DNA of 64,000 bases from Anaeromyxobacter sp. (GCA_025360965.1 JANYBC010000021.1:1-64000), one strand, 5' to 3'; positions 46,679 through 55,175 are shown, counted from the stretch's first letter. Notes: generated by a model not told the origin, from the letters alone. Numbers and translations are program-made.

Positions 46679-48697
46679 ATGGTCCCCCCCGATCCCCCGG
46701 CCGTCGCAGATCCGCAGGCCCCCGCCCCCGCGCCGCCCTCCTCCCCGATCCAGACCCGCGGCGACCTCCCGGCCGTCGCCGAGGCGCCCCACTCGGCCAC
46801 CGAGCAGGCCCGGACCACCCCGCACGGCGGCGCGCTGGCGGCGCTGGCCCTCGGCGCGCTCGGCGTCGTCTACGGCGACATCGGCACCAGCCCGCTCTAC
46901 GCGTTCAAGGAGTGCTTCACCGGGCACCACGGCGTCGAGCCGACGCCAGACAACGTGCTCGGGGTCCTCTCGCTGGTCTTCTGGGCCATGACCTTCGTGG
47001 TCACCTTCAAGTACCTCTCCTTCGTGATGCGCGCCGACAACCGCGGCGAGGGGGGCATCCTGGCCCTCCAGGCGCTGGTCTCGCGCAAGGACCCGAACCG
47101 GCGCGGCCGCATGGTGCTGCTGCTGCTCGGCCTCTTCGGCGCGGCGCTGCTCTACGGCGACGGGGTCATCACCCCGGCCATCTCGGTGCTCTCTGCGGTG
47201 GAGGGCGTGGCGGTGGCGGCCCCGGCGCTGACCCCGCTGGTGGTGCCGCTCACCGTGCTGCTGCTGGCCGGCCTCTTCCTCATCCAGCGCAGCGGCACGG
47301 CGCGGGTCGGCGCCGTCTTCGGACCCATCATGCTGGTCTGGTTCGCCGTCATCGGGGCCCTGGGCGTCCACGGCATCCTGCGCGACCCCTCGGTGCTGGT
47401 GGCGGTCAACCCGGTCCATGCCGTCCGCTTCTTCGGCCAGAACGGCGGGCACGGCTTCCTGGTGCTGGGCGCGGTGGTCCTCTGCATCACCGGCGGCGAG
47501 GCGCTCTACGCCGACATGGGCCACTTCGGGAAGCGCCCCATCCGCCTGGCCTGGCTCACCGTCGCCATGCCGGCGCTGATGCTCAACTACTTCGGGCAGG
47601 GGGCGCTGCTGCTGCACGAGCCGGCCGCGCGTGAGAACCCCTTCTACCTGCTGGCGCCCTCCTGGGCGCTCTACCCGCTCATCGGCCTGGCCACCCTGGC
47701 CACCATCGTGGCCTCGCAGGCGCTCATCTCCGGGGCCTTCTCGCTGACCCACCAGGCGGTGCAGCTCGGCTACTGCCCGCGCGTCACCGTGAAGCACACC
47801 TCGACCACCGAGATGGGCCAGATCTACATCCCCGAGGTCAACTGGGCCATCGGCGGCGCCTGCATCGCGCTGGTGCTCGGCTTCAGGAGCTCCTCCAACC
47901 TGGCCGCCGCCTACGGCATCGCCGTGACCGGCACCATGAGCATCACCACGCTGCTCTTCCACCGCGTCATGCGCGACATCTGGCGCTGGCCGCGCTGGCA
48001 GAGCTGGCCGCTCACGGTGGCCTTCCTGGCGGTCGACCTGAGCTTCTTCGGCGCCAACGTCGTCAAGATCGAGGAGGGGGGCTGGTTCCCCATCGTCGCC
48101 GCCATCGTGGTCTTCGCCTTCATGTCGACCTGGAAGCGGGGCAGGGCGTTGCTGGCGGCCATGCTGCGCGACGCCGGCCTGCCGCTGGAGCTCTTCCTCG
48201 CCGACGTGGCGCGGCGCAAGCCCCTCCGAGTCTCGGGGACGGCGATCTTCCTGACCTCCAACCTCGGCAGCGCGCCGCCGGTGATGCTCCACCACCTCAA
48301 GCACAACAAGGTGCTTCACGAGCGGGTCATCCTGGTCTCGGTCCTCACCGAGGAGGTCCCGGCCGTGCCCGAGCCCGAGCGGGTGGTCTCTCGTGACCTG
48401 GGCTTCGGCTTCTTCCAGGTGGTGGCCCACTACGGCTTCATGGAGCAGCCCAACATCCCGGCGCTGCTTGAGTCGCTGGCGACGCGCGAGGGGGCCGGGG
48501 CCCGGCTCGAGGTGAAGCCGCTGGAGGTCTCCTACTACCTGGGACGCGAGACGCTGCTGGCGACCGGTTCGGCCAGCCTGGCCACCTGGCGCAAGAAGCT
48601 CTTCATCATCATGTCGCGCAACTCGGCGACCGCCAGCGCCTTCTTCGGCCTGCCGCCCAACCGGGTGGTGGAGCTGGGGGCGCAGATCCAGCTGTAG
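46679..48697 (+). CDS. kup: KUP-family potassium uptake transporter
   Basis: A 672-residue inner-membrane K+ importer. A Pro/Ala-rich cytosolic N-terminus of ~55 residues is followed by about twelve membrane helices. Signatures are VVYGDIGTSPLYAFKECF, FKYLSFVMRADNRGEGGILAL, LYGDGVITPAISVLSAVEG, ITGGEALYADMGHFGK and NYFGQGALLL. The C-terminal domain after ~470 is cytosolic. It is the only plus-strand gene inside the ispE-to-rplI block. Its stop is 10 bases from the convergent prs stop. Confidence 0.95.
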   Translation: MVPPDPPAVADPQAPAPAPPSSPIQTRGDLPAVAEAPHSATEQARTTPHGGALAALALGALGVVYGDIGTSPLYAFKECFTGHHGVEPTPDNVLGVLSLVFWAMTFVVTFKYLSFVMRADNRGEGGILALQALVSRKDPNRRGRMVLLLLGLFGAALLYGDGVITPAISVLSAVEGVAVAAPALTPLVVPLTVLLLAGLFLIQRSGTARVGAVFGPIMLVWFAVIGALGVHGILRDPSVLVAVNPVHAVRFFGQNGGHGFLVLGAVVLCITGGEALYADMGHFGKRPIRLAWLTVAMPALMLNYFGQGALLLHEPAARENPFYLLAPSWALYPLIGLATLATIVASQALISGAFSLTHQAVQLGYCPRVTVKHTSTTEMGQIYIPEVNWAIGGACIALVLGFRSSSNLAAAYGIAVTGTMSITTLLFHRVMRDIWRWPRWQSWPLTVAFLAVDLSFFGANVVKIEEGGWFPIVAAIVVFAFMSTWKRGRALLAAMLRDAGLPLELFLADVARRKPLRVSGTAIFLTSNLGSAPPVMLHHLKHNKVLHERVILVSVLTEEVPAVPEPERVVSRDLGFGFFQVVAHYGFMEQPNIPALLESLATREGAGARLEVKPLEVSYYLGRETLLATGSASLATWRKKLFIIMSRNSATASAFFGLPPNRVVELGAQIQL

Positions 48698-48707
48698 GGT
48701 CGCGGCA

Positions 48708-49673
48708 CTAGACGAACAGGCTGCTGAGCGAGTCGCCGCCGTGGATCCGCCTGATCGCCTCGGCGAAGAGCGGGGCGCAGGAGAGGGCGCGGATCTTGGT
48801 GCAGGCGGCCGCGGTCGGCGAGAGCGGGATCGAGTCGGTGACCACCACCTCCTCGATGGGGCTCTTCTGGATCCGCTCCACGGCCGGGCCGGAGAGCACG
48901 GCGTGGCTGGCGTAGGCGAAGACCCGGGCCGCGCCCTTGTCGACCAGCGCGTTGGCAGCCTGGGTGAGCGTGCCGGCGGTGTCGATCATGTCGTCGAGCA
49001 GCACGCAGGACTTACCGGCGACGTCGCCGATGACGTTGAGCACCTCGGCCACGTTGGCCTTCAGGCGCCGCTTGTCGACGATGCAGAGGGCGGCGCCGAG
49101 CCGCTTGGAGTAGGCGCGGGCGCGCTCCACGCCGCCGGCGTCCGGGGAGACGATGACCAGGTCGTCCGACTTGCCCTCGAACCGCTTGCGCATGTGGTCG
49201 AGCAGGACCGGGGCGGCGTAGAGGTGGTCGAAGGGGATGTTGAAGAAGCCCTGGATCTGCCCGGCGTGCATGTCCATCGAGACCACCCGGGTGGCGCCGG
49301 CCGCCTCGAGCAGGTCGGCCACCAGCTTGGCGGTGATGGGGCTGCGCGAGGCGACCTTGCGGTCCTGCCGGGCGTAGCCGTAGTAGGGGAGGACCGCGTT
49401 GATGGTGCCGGCCGAGGCGCGCTTGAGCGCGTCGATCATGATCAGCAGTTCCATCAGGTTGATGTTGGCGTCGGCGCAGGTCGACTGGATGATGTAGGCG
49501 TCCTGCCCGCGGATGTTCTCGCCGATCTCCACCTGGATCTCGCCGTCCGAGAAGCGGCCGACCATGGCCGGAGAGAGCGGGCGCCCCAGGGTGGAGGCGA
49601 TGGCCTCCGCCAGCTTGCGGTTCGAGTTGCCGGCGAAGAGCTTGTAGTCAGGCCTGGACCCGTTGACGGACAT
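48708..49673 (-). CDS. prs: Ribose-phosphate pyrophosphokinase
   Basis: Prs makes PRPP from ribose-5-phosphate and ATP for nucleotide, His and Trp synthesis. The 321-residue protein has [77 protein letters not shown] and the PRPP loop [22 protein letters not shown] precedes the ATG at 49673. It follows spoVG by 119 bases; rplY would normally come next but kup intervenes. PRPP from this enzyme feeds Hpt, encoded 2 kb away. Confidence 0.95.
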   Translation of the reverse strand: MSVNGSRPDYKLFAGNSNRKLAEAIASTLGRPLSPAMVGRFSDGEIQVEIGENIRGQDAYIIQSTCADANINLMELLIMIDALKRASAGTINAVLPYYGYARQDRKVASRSPITAKLVADLLEAAGATRVVSMDMHAGQIQGFFNIPFDHLYAAPVLLDHMRKRFEGKSDDLVIVSPDAGGVERARAYSKRLGAALCIVDKRRLKANVAEVLNVIGDVAGKSCVLLDDMIDTAGTLTQAANALVDKGAARVFAYASHAVLSGPAVERIQKSPIEEVVVTDSIPLSPTAAACTKIRALSCAPLFAEAIRRIHGGDSLSSLFV

Positions 49674-49792
49674 CAGCACCCCCTCTGGAGGAGCCGCCTC
49701 AATAGCAGACCGGGGCGACCGCCGTCGACGGCCACGTGGAGGCGACGCCAGCCGGCCCACCGGCGGGCCGGTGAGGGCGCCGGAGAGGCTGC

Positions 49793-50098
49793 TCAACCAC
49801 CGTGCAGGTGCCCCTCGGTCCCGGCAGGGCGGCCGGCCGGGGCGCGGTGGGTCTCGGCCTGGTAGGCGGCCAGGATGGCCCGCTCGAAGCGCTCCCGGGT
49901 CTCGGCGTTGAGCGGGTGGGCCACGTCCTTGAAGGTCCCGTCCTTGCGCCGCTTGGCCGGCATGGCGACGAAGAGCGCGGTGGCGCCCTGGATGACCTTG
50001 AGGTCGCGGATCACGAAGCAGCCGTCCAGCGTGACGGTGACGTAGGCCCTCAGCTTCTCCTCGTCGACCGGGTAGACGCGGACCTCGGTGATCTCCAT
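49793..50098 (-). CDS. spoVG: SpoVG-family RNA/DNA-binding regulator
   Basis: A 101-residue site-specific nucleic-acid-binding protein first known from Bacillus sporulation. The core [36 protein letters not shown] and [34 protein letters not shown] is highly conserved. The C-terminal 20 residues ([18 protein letters not shown]) are variable. A GGAG site precedes the ATG. The first ~49 bases overlap the end of ispE in another frame, a common arrangement for ispE-spoVG. Confidence 0.94.
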   Translation of the reverse strand: MEITEVRVYPVDEEKLRAYVTVTLDGCFVIRDLKVIQGATALFVAMPAKRRKDGTFKDVAHPLNAETRERFERAILAAYQAETHRAPAGRPAGTEGHLHGG

Positions 50099-50964
50099 GA
50101 CGACACTCCAGGCTGCCGCGTCACCGTACGCGCCAGGTGGACCTCCAGGTCCGGCCCGGCCGCCGCGCTCAGCGCCTTCGCCGCGCGCCGGGCAGTGGCC
50201 CGGCTGGCGAAGAGTCCAAGGACGGTGGGGCCGCTCCCGGACATCAGCGTCGCGGTGGCGCCGACGGCGGTGAGCCGCCCCATCAATCGATCTAAGGGGG
50301 GATGGCGAGCCACGCAGGGGGGCTGGAGGTCATTCCCCAGAAGGGTCGGTCGCCAGCGAGATGCGCGAGCCAGGGGCGGGACCGGGCGGGCGCCCCGATC
50401 CTCGTCCAGCCAGCGGTAAGCCTCTGCAGCGCGGATGGCCAGTGATGCAGCGCGCGGATAGAGGAGGACGAGGTGGAGCGGCGGTACCGTGGCCGGCCGG
50501 AGCTGCTCGCCGCGGCCGGCGGCCCAGGCCGGGCCGGGGCCGAGGAAGAAGGGGACGTCGGAGCCGATCGAGAGGGCGACCTCGGCCAGCGCGGCGGCGT
50601 CGTGGATGCGGAAGGCGCGGGCCAGGCAGCGCAGCACCGCCGCGGCGTCCGAGGAGCCGCCGCCGAGGCCGGCGGTGATGGGTGTCCGCTTCTCGATGCC
50701 GATGGCGATGGCGCGGTCGACCGAGAAGCGGCGCCGGAAGGCCTCCGCGGCGCGGGCCGCCAGGTTGCCTTCGCCGTCGAGCTCGCGGTGGCCGGGGACC
50801 TTGCAGGTGACCGGGCCGGGCCGGGCGCCGACGCGAACCTCGACGCCGTCGCCGAGGTCGAGCGGGACGAGGAGCGTTGAGAGGTCGTGGTAGCCGTCGG
50901 CGCGCGGCGGGCCGACCCGCAGCACCAGATTGACCTTGGCCGGCGCGGTGGTGAGGAGGCGCAC
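50050..50964 (-). CDS. ispE: 4-diphosphocytidyl-2-C-methyl-D-erythritol kinase
   Basis: IspE is the fourth step of the MEP isoprenoid pathway; isoprenoids are also needed for menaquinone. The 304-residue GHMP kinase shows [22 protein letters not shown], the ATP motif [18 protein letters not shown] near 95-112, [22 protein letters not shown] and [13 protein letters not shown]. The C-terminal ~20 residues are Arg/Ser-rich, a by-product of reading through the start of spoVG. It starts with GTG 12 bases after the vapC stop, so it lies directly behind a toxin-antitoxin pair. Confidence 0.93.
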   Translation of the reverse strand: MRLLTTAPAKVNLVLRVGPPRADGYHDLSTLLVPLDLGDGVEVRVGARPGPVTCKVPGHRELDGEGNLAARAAEAFRRRFSVDRAIAIGIEKRTPITAGLGGGSSDAAAVLRCLARAFRIHDAAALAEVALSIGSDVPFFLGPGPAWAAGRGEQLRPATVPPLHLVLLYPRAASLAIRAAEAYRWLDEDRGARPVPPLARASRWRPTLLGNDLQPPCVARHPPLDRLMGRLTAVGATATLMSGSGPTVLGLFASRATARRAAKALSAAAGPDLEVHLARTVTRQPGVSSWRSPRSASTRSTRRS

Positions 50965-50976
50965 CGGTTTTCTCTA

Positions 50977-51363
50977 TCACGCCGGCGCAAGCCGGAGCGG
51001 CGCGAGGCCGGCCAGCTTCGAGAAGATCCGGTCCTCGGTGAGCAGGTCGGCGCCGAGGTCCAGAACGCACTGGGCCACGTGGGCATCCGGCGTCGAGACG
51101 GCCAGGCCACGCTGGCCGAGCGAGGCCCGCAGGCGGCCGACCCGGTACCAGTGGGCGCGGTCGGCCGGCACCAGCGGCAGGTCGTCGAGGAGCGAGGTCA
51201 GGGCCCGCCGATCCGAGGCCGAGAGCCGGCCGCTCAACAGCTCGCCGGCCACGATGGGCGGGAGGTGGACGCGCCGCTCGTCGAGGGCCTGCTGGACCAG
51301 CTCCGACCCCCCGCCGGCCAGGAAGGAGATCCAGCTCGAGGTGTCAATGACGAGGGCGTTCAC
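50977..51363 (-). CDS. vapC: VapC-type PIN-domain toxin
   Basis: A 128-residue PIN-domain ribonuclease. The acidic metal site is Asp7 (VIDTSSW), Glu41 (AGELLSG), Asp93 (STPDAHVAQCVLD) and Asp111 (TEDRIFSK). VapC toxins cut tRNA or rRNA. The GTG at 51363 overlaps the end of the vapB frame by 20 bases. It reads directly into ispE after 12 bases. Confidence 0.92.
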   Translation of the reverse strand: MNALVIDTSSWISFLAGGGSELVQQALDERRVHLPPIVAGELLSGRLSASDRRALTSLLDDLPLVPADRAHWYRVGRLRASLGQRGLAVSTPDAHVAQCVLDLGADLLTEDRIFSKLAGLAPLRLAPA

Positions 51364-51568
51364 GGGAGGCCTCGAGGTCCAGCTCGATCCGGAGCTTGCC
51401 GCGAAGGGCCCGCGCCTTGGACGCCGCGGACGCGCGGCGGACCAGCTCGAGTCCCTCGACGAGGGTCTCGGTGATCCCCTTCTTGGTGACCCGGCGGGCG
51501 CGATCCAGCAGGTCGACCGGGAGGTTGGCGGTGACGCGGCGGGTCCGGGGTAGCGGGCGGGTGCGCAT
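51344..51568 (-). CDS. vapB: VapB-type antitoxin
   Basis: A 74-residue antitoxin. Residues ~10-35 (RRVTANLPVDLLDRARRVT) form a ribbon-helix-helix DNA-binding segment, and the rest (SAASKARALRGKLRIELDLEAS) is the toxin-binding tail. I chose the ATG at 51568 because a promoter with TATGAA at 51581-51576 ends 7 bases before it; in-frame ATGs at 51580 and 51598 fall inside the promoter. The message should be leaderless. An inverted repeat over the -10 is a likely VapBC operator. Confidence 0.85.
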   Translation of the reverse strand: MRTRPLPRTRRVTANLPVDLLDRARRVTKKGITETLVEGLELVRRASAASKARALRGKLRIELDLEASRERPRH

Positions 51569-51574
51569 GGCGTC

Positions 51575-51604
51575 ATTCATATCATCGTATGAATGCATCG
51601 GCAA
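51575..51604 (-). promoter_or_regulatory. vapBC promoter with overlapping operator
   Basis: On the minus strand TTGCCG (51604-51599), a 17-base spacer and TATGAA (51581-51576) form the promoter. The inverted repeat ATTCATA-N6-TATGAAT (51575-51594) covers the -10 and the spacer, as expected for autorepression by a ribbon-helix-helix antitoxin. Confidence 0.65.
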
Positions 51605-51677
51605 TGCCAGCCAGCCCCCCTCTACGGCCCCTCCTGCGCGACGCCTCGAGGAGCTCCACCCCACTCGGCCGCGCGTG

Positions 51678-51683
51678 TACCAT
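51678..51683 (+). promoter_or_regulatory. -10-like hexamer before hpt
   Basis: TACCAT lies 8 bases before the ATG at 51692, with GGCGGCCC between and no Shine-Dalgarno sequence. Confidence 0.3.
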
Positions 51684-51691
51684 GGCGGCCC

Positions 51692-52225
51692 ATGACCGCC
51701 CCGTACCGCACCGAGGTCCTCCTCTCCGCCGAGCAGATCCAGGCCCGCATCGCCGAGATGGGCAAGGAGATCGCCCGCCAGCACACCGGCAAGCGGCTCA
51801 TCTGCGTCGGGGTGCTCAAGGGGAGCTTCATGTTCCTCGCCGACCTGGTCCGCGCCATCCCGCTCCCCGAGCTTGAGGTCGACTTCATCGGCGTCTCCTC
51901 CTACTCCGGTACCGAGACCACCGGCGTGGTCCGCATCACCCACGATCTGGCCCGCAGCATCCAGGGCGAGGACGTGCTGCTGGTCGAGGACATCGTCGAC
52001 ACCGGCCTGACGGTTCGCTACCTGCTCGACAACCTCGCCACCCGCCACCCGCGCACCTTGAAGGTGGCTGCGCTGCTGGAGAAGCCGGCCCGCGCCAAGG
52101 TGCACGTGCCGATCGACTACAAGGGCTTCACCATCGAGGACAGGTTCGTGGTCGGCTACGGCCTCGACCACGACGGCCGCCTGCGCAATCTGCCCCACGT
52201 GGCGCTGCTGCAGCTGCCGGCGTAG
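51692..52225 (+). CDS. hpt: Hypoxanthine phosphoribosyltransferase
   Basis: Hpt salvages hypoxanthine/guanine to IMP/GMP using PRPP. The 177-residue protein has VGVLKGSFMFLADLVRAI, DFIGVSSYSGTETTG, the PRPP loop VLLVEDIVDTGLTVRYLL, KVAALLEKPARAK and RFVVGYGLDHDGRLRNLPHVAL. With adenosine deaminase (add) and prs in the same window it completes a short purine-salvage route. A GC-rich terminator follows. Confidence 0.95.
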   Translation: MTAPYRTEVLLSAEQIQARIAEMGKEIARQHTGKRLICVGVLKGSFMFLADLVRAIPLPELEVDFIGVSSYSGTETTGVVRITHDLARSIQGEDVLLVEDIVDTGLTVRYLLDNLATRHPRTLKVAALLEKPARAKVHVPIDYKGFTIEDRFVVGYGLDHDGRLRNLPHVALLQLPA

Positions 52226-52240
52226 CGCGCATCGGCCCGG

Positions 52241-52259
52241 CCGGCGCCCCGGGCGCCGG
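52241..52259. terminator. Terminator downstream of hpt
   Basis: CCGGCGCC (52241-52248), a 3-base loop and GGCGCCGG (52252-52259) form an 8-bp stem 16 bases after the hpt stop, followed within 12 bases by TTCTTCTTC. This is the most typical intrinsic terminator in the window. Confidence 0.65.
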
Positions 52260-52426
52260 GCCCCAGGCCTTCTTCTTCACGCGGCGCGGCGACCAGGAAA
52301 GATCCCGTCGATCCGGCGGTTTGGAAAAAGCGATTCCGCGCCTGTCAGATCCGTCCCGGTCCCTTGTCGAGACTTCAGAAGGCGCGAACCACCAACCAGC
52401 GCCGCCGAACTCGAAAGGGAGAGACC

Positions 52427-52594
52427 ATGACCACCACCAGCAACACCCCGAAGTTCACCGTCCGCTCCAGTTCCTCCGGCCTCCGCGCCCTCTTCATCGC
52501 CGCCCTCTGCGCCTTCATCGTCACCACCTTCCTGGTCGACCTGAACCGGGGCGCCGCCCCGTCGGGCAACGCGCAGGTCGAGCAGCGCACCTAG
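52427..52594 (+). CDS. 55-residue single-span membrane protein
   Basis: A short protein MTTTSNTPKFTVRSSSSG with a Ser/Thr-rich N-terminus, one hydrophobic span (LRALFIAALCAFIVTTFLV, about 19-37) and a tail DLNRGAAPSGNAQVEQRT. AAAGGGAGAGACC directly before the ATG at 52427 is a good ribosome-binding site. I recognise no family. Its stop TAG lies inside the left arm of a long inverted repeat. It may be part of the accessory cluster with that element. Confidence 0.6.
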   Translation: MTTTSNTPKFTVRSSSSGLRALFIAALCAFIVTTFLVDLNRGAAPSGNAQVEQRT

Positions 52595-52773
52595 CGCCGC
52601 GACCCAGGCAAGATGCCTACTGCGAGAGCCGATCCTCTCGCTGCGGCAGGCGGCCTCGTCGGTCCGCTGCTCAGCGTAGATCTACCGCGCTTCCGCTGCT
52701 CCCTCCTCGGGCGCCAGCCTCGCTTCGGTCTCGGCCCTCTCGTCAAGTCATCTTGCCTGGGTCGCGGCTCTAG
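52591..52773. repeat. 183-bp element bounded by 25-bp inverted repeats
   Basis: The left arm (52591-52615, CTAGCGCCGCGACCC then AGGCAAGATG) and right arm (52749-52773) are inverted copies matching at 24 of 25 bases. Both outer ends read CTAG. Inside is a smaller hairpin GCGAGAG-N6-CTCTCGC (52622-52641). There is no convincing reading frame. It could be a miniature mobile element, a very long terminator for the 55-residue gene, or a structured RNA. Confidence 0.7.
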
Positions 52774-53121
52774 CAGGCTGTTGAAGAATGGCCCCTCGGC
52801 CCCGGCTGACCCCTCAAGCGGGCCGGCGGGGCTCCATCGCGCTCGCCATGGCCGTTGGCCAGGTCGCTGAGCCTGGCCGGCTGGTTGTTGCCCTTGCGCG
52901 CCAACCTCGCTTCCGGGTCGGTCGTGGACTGGTGGGTCTCGTTGGATCGCTTCTGGCCGTGGAAGTTCACGGTCGGGTTGCCGCGGTCGTCGCTCATCAG
53001 CGTGGCGGCTTTGGCGGTGCTCACGATCTCGGCGAGGGCCTTGATGCGCCGCAGGGGGTGGTCGGCTGGGACCCGCCGATCGAGCCTGTCGATCCTTCGG
53101 ACCGGCTTTCTCAACAGCCTG
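52774..53121 (-). mobile_element. Internally deleted DDE-transposon remnant (IS5-like) with terminal inverted repeats
   Basis: Ends are CAGGCTGTTGA (52774-52784) and its inverted copy TCAACAGCCTG (53111-53121). On the minus strand the frame reads pieces of a DDE transposase: VPADHPLRRIKALAEIV from the N-terminal part, then directly VNFHGQKRSNETHQSTTDPE and ARLARKGN from the middle, with most of the enzyme missing. It is 348 bp, cannot encode a working enzyme, and could be mobilised only in trans. Flanks are CTAG on the left and TTAG on the right, a possible imperfect target duplication. Subfamily is from memory. Confidence 0.75.
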
Positions 53122-54375
53122 TTAGCGCGCGGGCCCTCTTCGCGGACCTGCCGGATGGCGCCTTACCAATTCCTCTGAGGCCATCTCCACTTCCGCCGGA
53201 TACAGTTTGGGGAAGAAGTACGGCACGGTTTCCGCTGGAAAGCCCAAGCACAGTGGCCCCTTGGGGGTTGAGGACTGAAGCAGACCACGGGCTACCAACT
53301 CCGAGACGATGCTGCGGCCAACTCTTTCCCCGGTCCCAGTGATCCTCGCTGCCTCTCCACGCTGAACCTCGCCACGAGCCAGAACGTCGAGCAGGAGGCG
53401 ACCCGCTTCGCGGCGAAGTTCCCTGCGGCTCACCAAGCGCTCCACGTACCCGCCGAGACGGGCCTCGAGCCCCGCAAGTTCCAACAGGCCTGCCATGAAG
53501 TCGATCTGGTCGGTGGCCGTCTCCAGAAAGAACCGGCAGAAGGCCACCAGCCGCGCGTTCGACATGTTCCCGCGTCCGTCCAGGTCCCCCTGCCGCGGGG
53601 AGTCGGCGGCGTTCAGGGCGGCGAAGTAGGCGCTGCGGTTGCGCCCCAGGCCACGGGACATGGTCCAGAGCCCGTGCCCGTCCACGCCGCACCGCGAGAG
53701 GTAGGCGTGGGTGAAGAGCCGGCAGACCCGCCCATTGCCGTCGAGGAACGGGTGGATCCAGGAGAGGCGGTGGTGCGCCGCCGCCGCCGCTACAACCCGC
53801 TGCGCGGCCCCTCCGAGACGGTCCGGGCTGTATTCCTGCTGGAATCGTTCGAGGAACGTGCGGAGTTCTTCTGGTTCCGGCGGGAGGTGGTCCTGGATGG
53901 CCACCTGGCGGTCCCGGAGGCGGCCGGGTTCCACCTCGATCCGCGTTCCGTCGGGCGCGGCGAGGCCCCGAAACTCGGCTGGCATCCGGTGGTAGAACTC
54001 ACCGTGGATCCACTCGAGGAACGCTGGTGCAGTTGGGTCCAGGGCCGGTTCCGCTTCCAGGCGGCGGTCGATCAGCTCCTGGACCTCAAGGTGCGCCAGG
54101 GCCTCGAGCTGGAGCGCACGCTTGGCGGGATCCGCAGCGTAGTCCCGCCGGAGGGCGCGCTCCACGTCGACGGGATGCGTGTTGTGGCCCTCGATGAGGT
54201 TCGAGTAGTAGCCGTTCATCTGGCGGAGTGCGGCTGCGAGCGGCCGACGCAACTCCGGCCGCAGTGATCCCCCAAGCGCGGCCGCCCCCTGCAGGACGCC
54301 AACTCCAAGCTCCGAGAGACTGCCCGACGGATCCTCTGGAATGTACGGAGTCAAGCGATCGGCGGGACTGATCAT
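53122..54375 (-). CDS. Fic-domain AMPylase with N-terminal inhibitory motif
   Basis: A 417-residue Fic protein that should transfer AMP from ATP to a target protein. The catalytic motif is HPFLDGNGRVCR (208-219, His208). An inhibitory helix motif lies at the N-terminal side: Ser58-x3-Glu62-Gly63 in YYSNLIEGHN, so it is of the self-inhibited class in which the helix blocks ATP. A winged-helix segment (RITGTGERVGRSIVSELV) is at the C-terminus. Its TAA stop abuts the end of the transposon remnant, and the last ~20 residues may have been changed by that insertion. Repeats flank its promoter region. Confidence 0.9.
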   Translation of the reverse strand: MISPADRLTPYIPEDPSGSLSELGVGVLQGAAALGGSLRPELRRPLAAALRQMNGYYSNLIEGHNTHPVDVERALRRDYAADPAKRALQLEALAHLEVQELIDRRLEAEPALDPTAPAFLEWIHGEFYHRMPAEFRGLAAPDGTRIEVEPGRLRDRQVAIQDHLPPEPEELRTFLERFQQEYSPDRLGGAAQRVVAAAAAHHRLSWIHPFLDGNGRVCRLFTHAYLSRCGVDGHGLWTMSRGLGRNRSAYFAALNAADSPRQGDLDGRGNMSNARLVAFCRFFLETATDQIDFMAGLLELAGLEARLGGYVERLVSRRELRREAGRLLLDVLARGEVQRGEAARITGTGERVGRSIVSELVARGLLQSSTPKGPLCLGFPAETVPYFFPKLYPAEVEMASEELVRRHPAGPRRGPAR

Positions 54376-54387
54376 GGGCTGCCATCA

Positions 54388-54496
54388 TGCCGATCTCAAT
54401 GCCGATCTGCAAGGCTGTAACTTACTGCCAAACAACGATATTATGGAGTTTACGCGTCTGTTAACGCGTCAGTCGTGCCGATCTTAATGCCGATGT
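54388..54496 (-). promoter_or_regulatory. Fic upstream region with paired TGCCGATCT repeats
   Basis: Two 21-base direct repeats (54388-54408 and 54476-54496) match at 19 positions, and each contains two copies of TGCCGAT. Between them lie two ACGCGT palindromes and a low-GC stretch. On the minus strand TTAACA and TAATAT (15 bases apart) could be a promoter lying between the repeats. This looks like an operator pair for Fic control. The remaining bases up to 54625 show nothing I recognise. Confidence 0.55.
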
Positions 54497-54625
54497 CTAG
54501 TGGAGCCAACCGGATAGACACACATGCGTGATACCAAGTGCCCGCGGCGAGCATACGGCTCGGCCCCGCACCGAACCCGTAGGAGGGGTCAGCCGGGGCC
54601 GGGGCGGTCACCCTTCGACAGCCTG

Positions 54626-55111
54626 CTACCCCAGCAGCCCGCGCTCGCGGGCCAGCTCGCCCAGCTTCGCCTTGACCCGCTCGAACCGCTTCATCAACGT
54701 GGCCGGGTCGACCGCCGTGCCCTCGGCGGCCAGCACCTCGGCCACCTCGCTCCAAGAGAGCTGCTGGTCGATGCGCAGCACCAGCAGCGAGCGGTCCTCC
54801 TTGCTGAGCGCCTGGCGCAGCTCATCGAGTGCCTGGCGCTGCCGCTCCACCACCACCACCGACCTCGTCCGGATCGAGTCGGCCAGCGCCGAGGCCTGGC
54901 CGCTCGAGAGCCGCTGGCCGCGGAAGCCGGGCAGGCCGGTCCAGACGTTCTCCGACCACTGCGAGAAGGCGTCGGCGGCGTCCTCCTCGACGCGCAGCAT
55001 GGAGCGCAGGTAGCGCAGGATGGCCGGGCCGAGCGCCTCGATGAGCGCGGTGGCGGCGCCGTCGGGGCCGTCCGCTGCGAGCCGTTCGCGTACCTGCTGG
55101 TAGAGCTCCAT
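54626..55111 (-). CDS. Short sigma70-family-like protein, probably missing part of region 2
   Basis: A 161-residue protein similar to a myxobacterial ECF-like sigma family. The N-terminus (ELYQQVRERLAADG, LIEALGPAILRYLRSMLRVEEDAADAFSQWSENVW) matches regions 1-2.2, and the C-terminus (LDELRQALSKEDRSLLVLRIDQQLSWSEVAEVL) matches region 4 with its helix-turn-helix. Between them GLPGFRGQRLSSG lacks the ~30 residues that usually carry the Trp/His-rich region 2.3-2.4 for -10 recognition. It may be an anti-sigma-like decoy or a decayed sigma factor. It is divergent from the coiled-coil gene. Confidence 0.65.
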   Translation of the reverse strand: MELYQQVRERLAADGPDGAATALIEALGPAILRYLRSMLRVEEDAADAFSQWSENVWTGLPGFRGQRLSSGQASALADSIRTRSVVVVERQRQALDELRQALSKEDRSLLVLRIDQQLSWSEVAEVLAAEGTAVDPATLMKRFERVKAKLGELARERGLLG

Positions 55112-55175
55112 GGCGGCGATGGTATCGACTCGGCCCGGCCTCGGCCACTTCAGCGACAGGCCCGCCGCGCCGGGG

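Noticed and set aside
46679..48697. Prophage or plasmid origin of kup
   Set aside because: No integrase, attachment site or composition change was seen around it; only the strand reversal is unusual.
53122..53185. Fic gene truncated by the transposon relic
   Set aside because: The Fic core and the winged-helix region ending near PYFFPKLYPAE are complete; only ~20 extra C-terminal residues may be affected.
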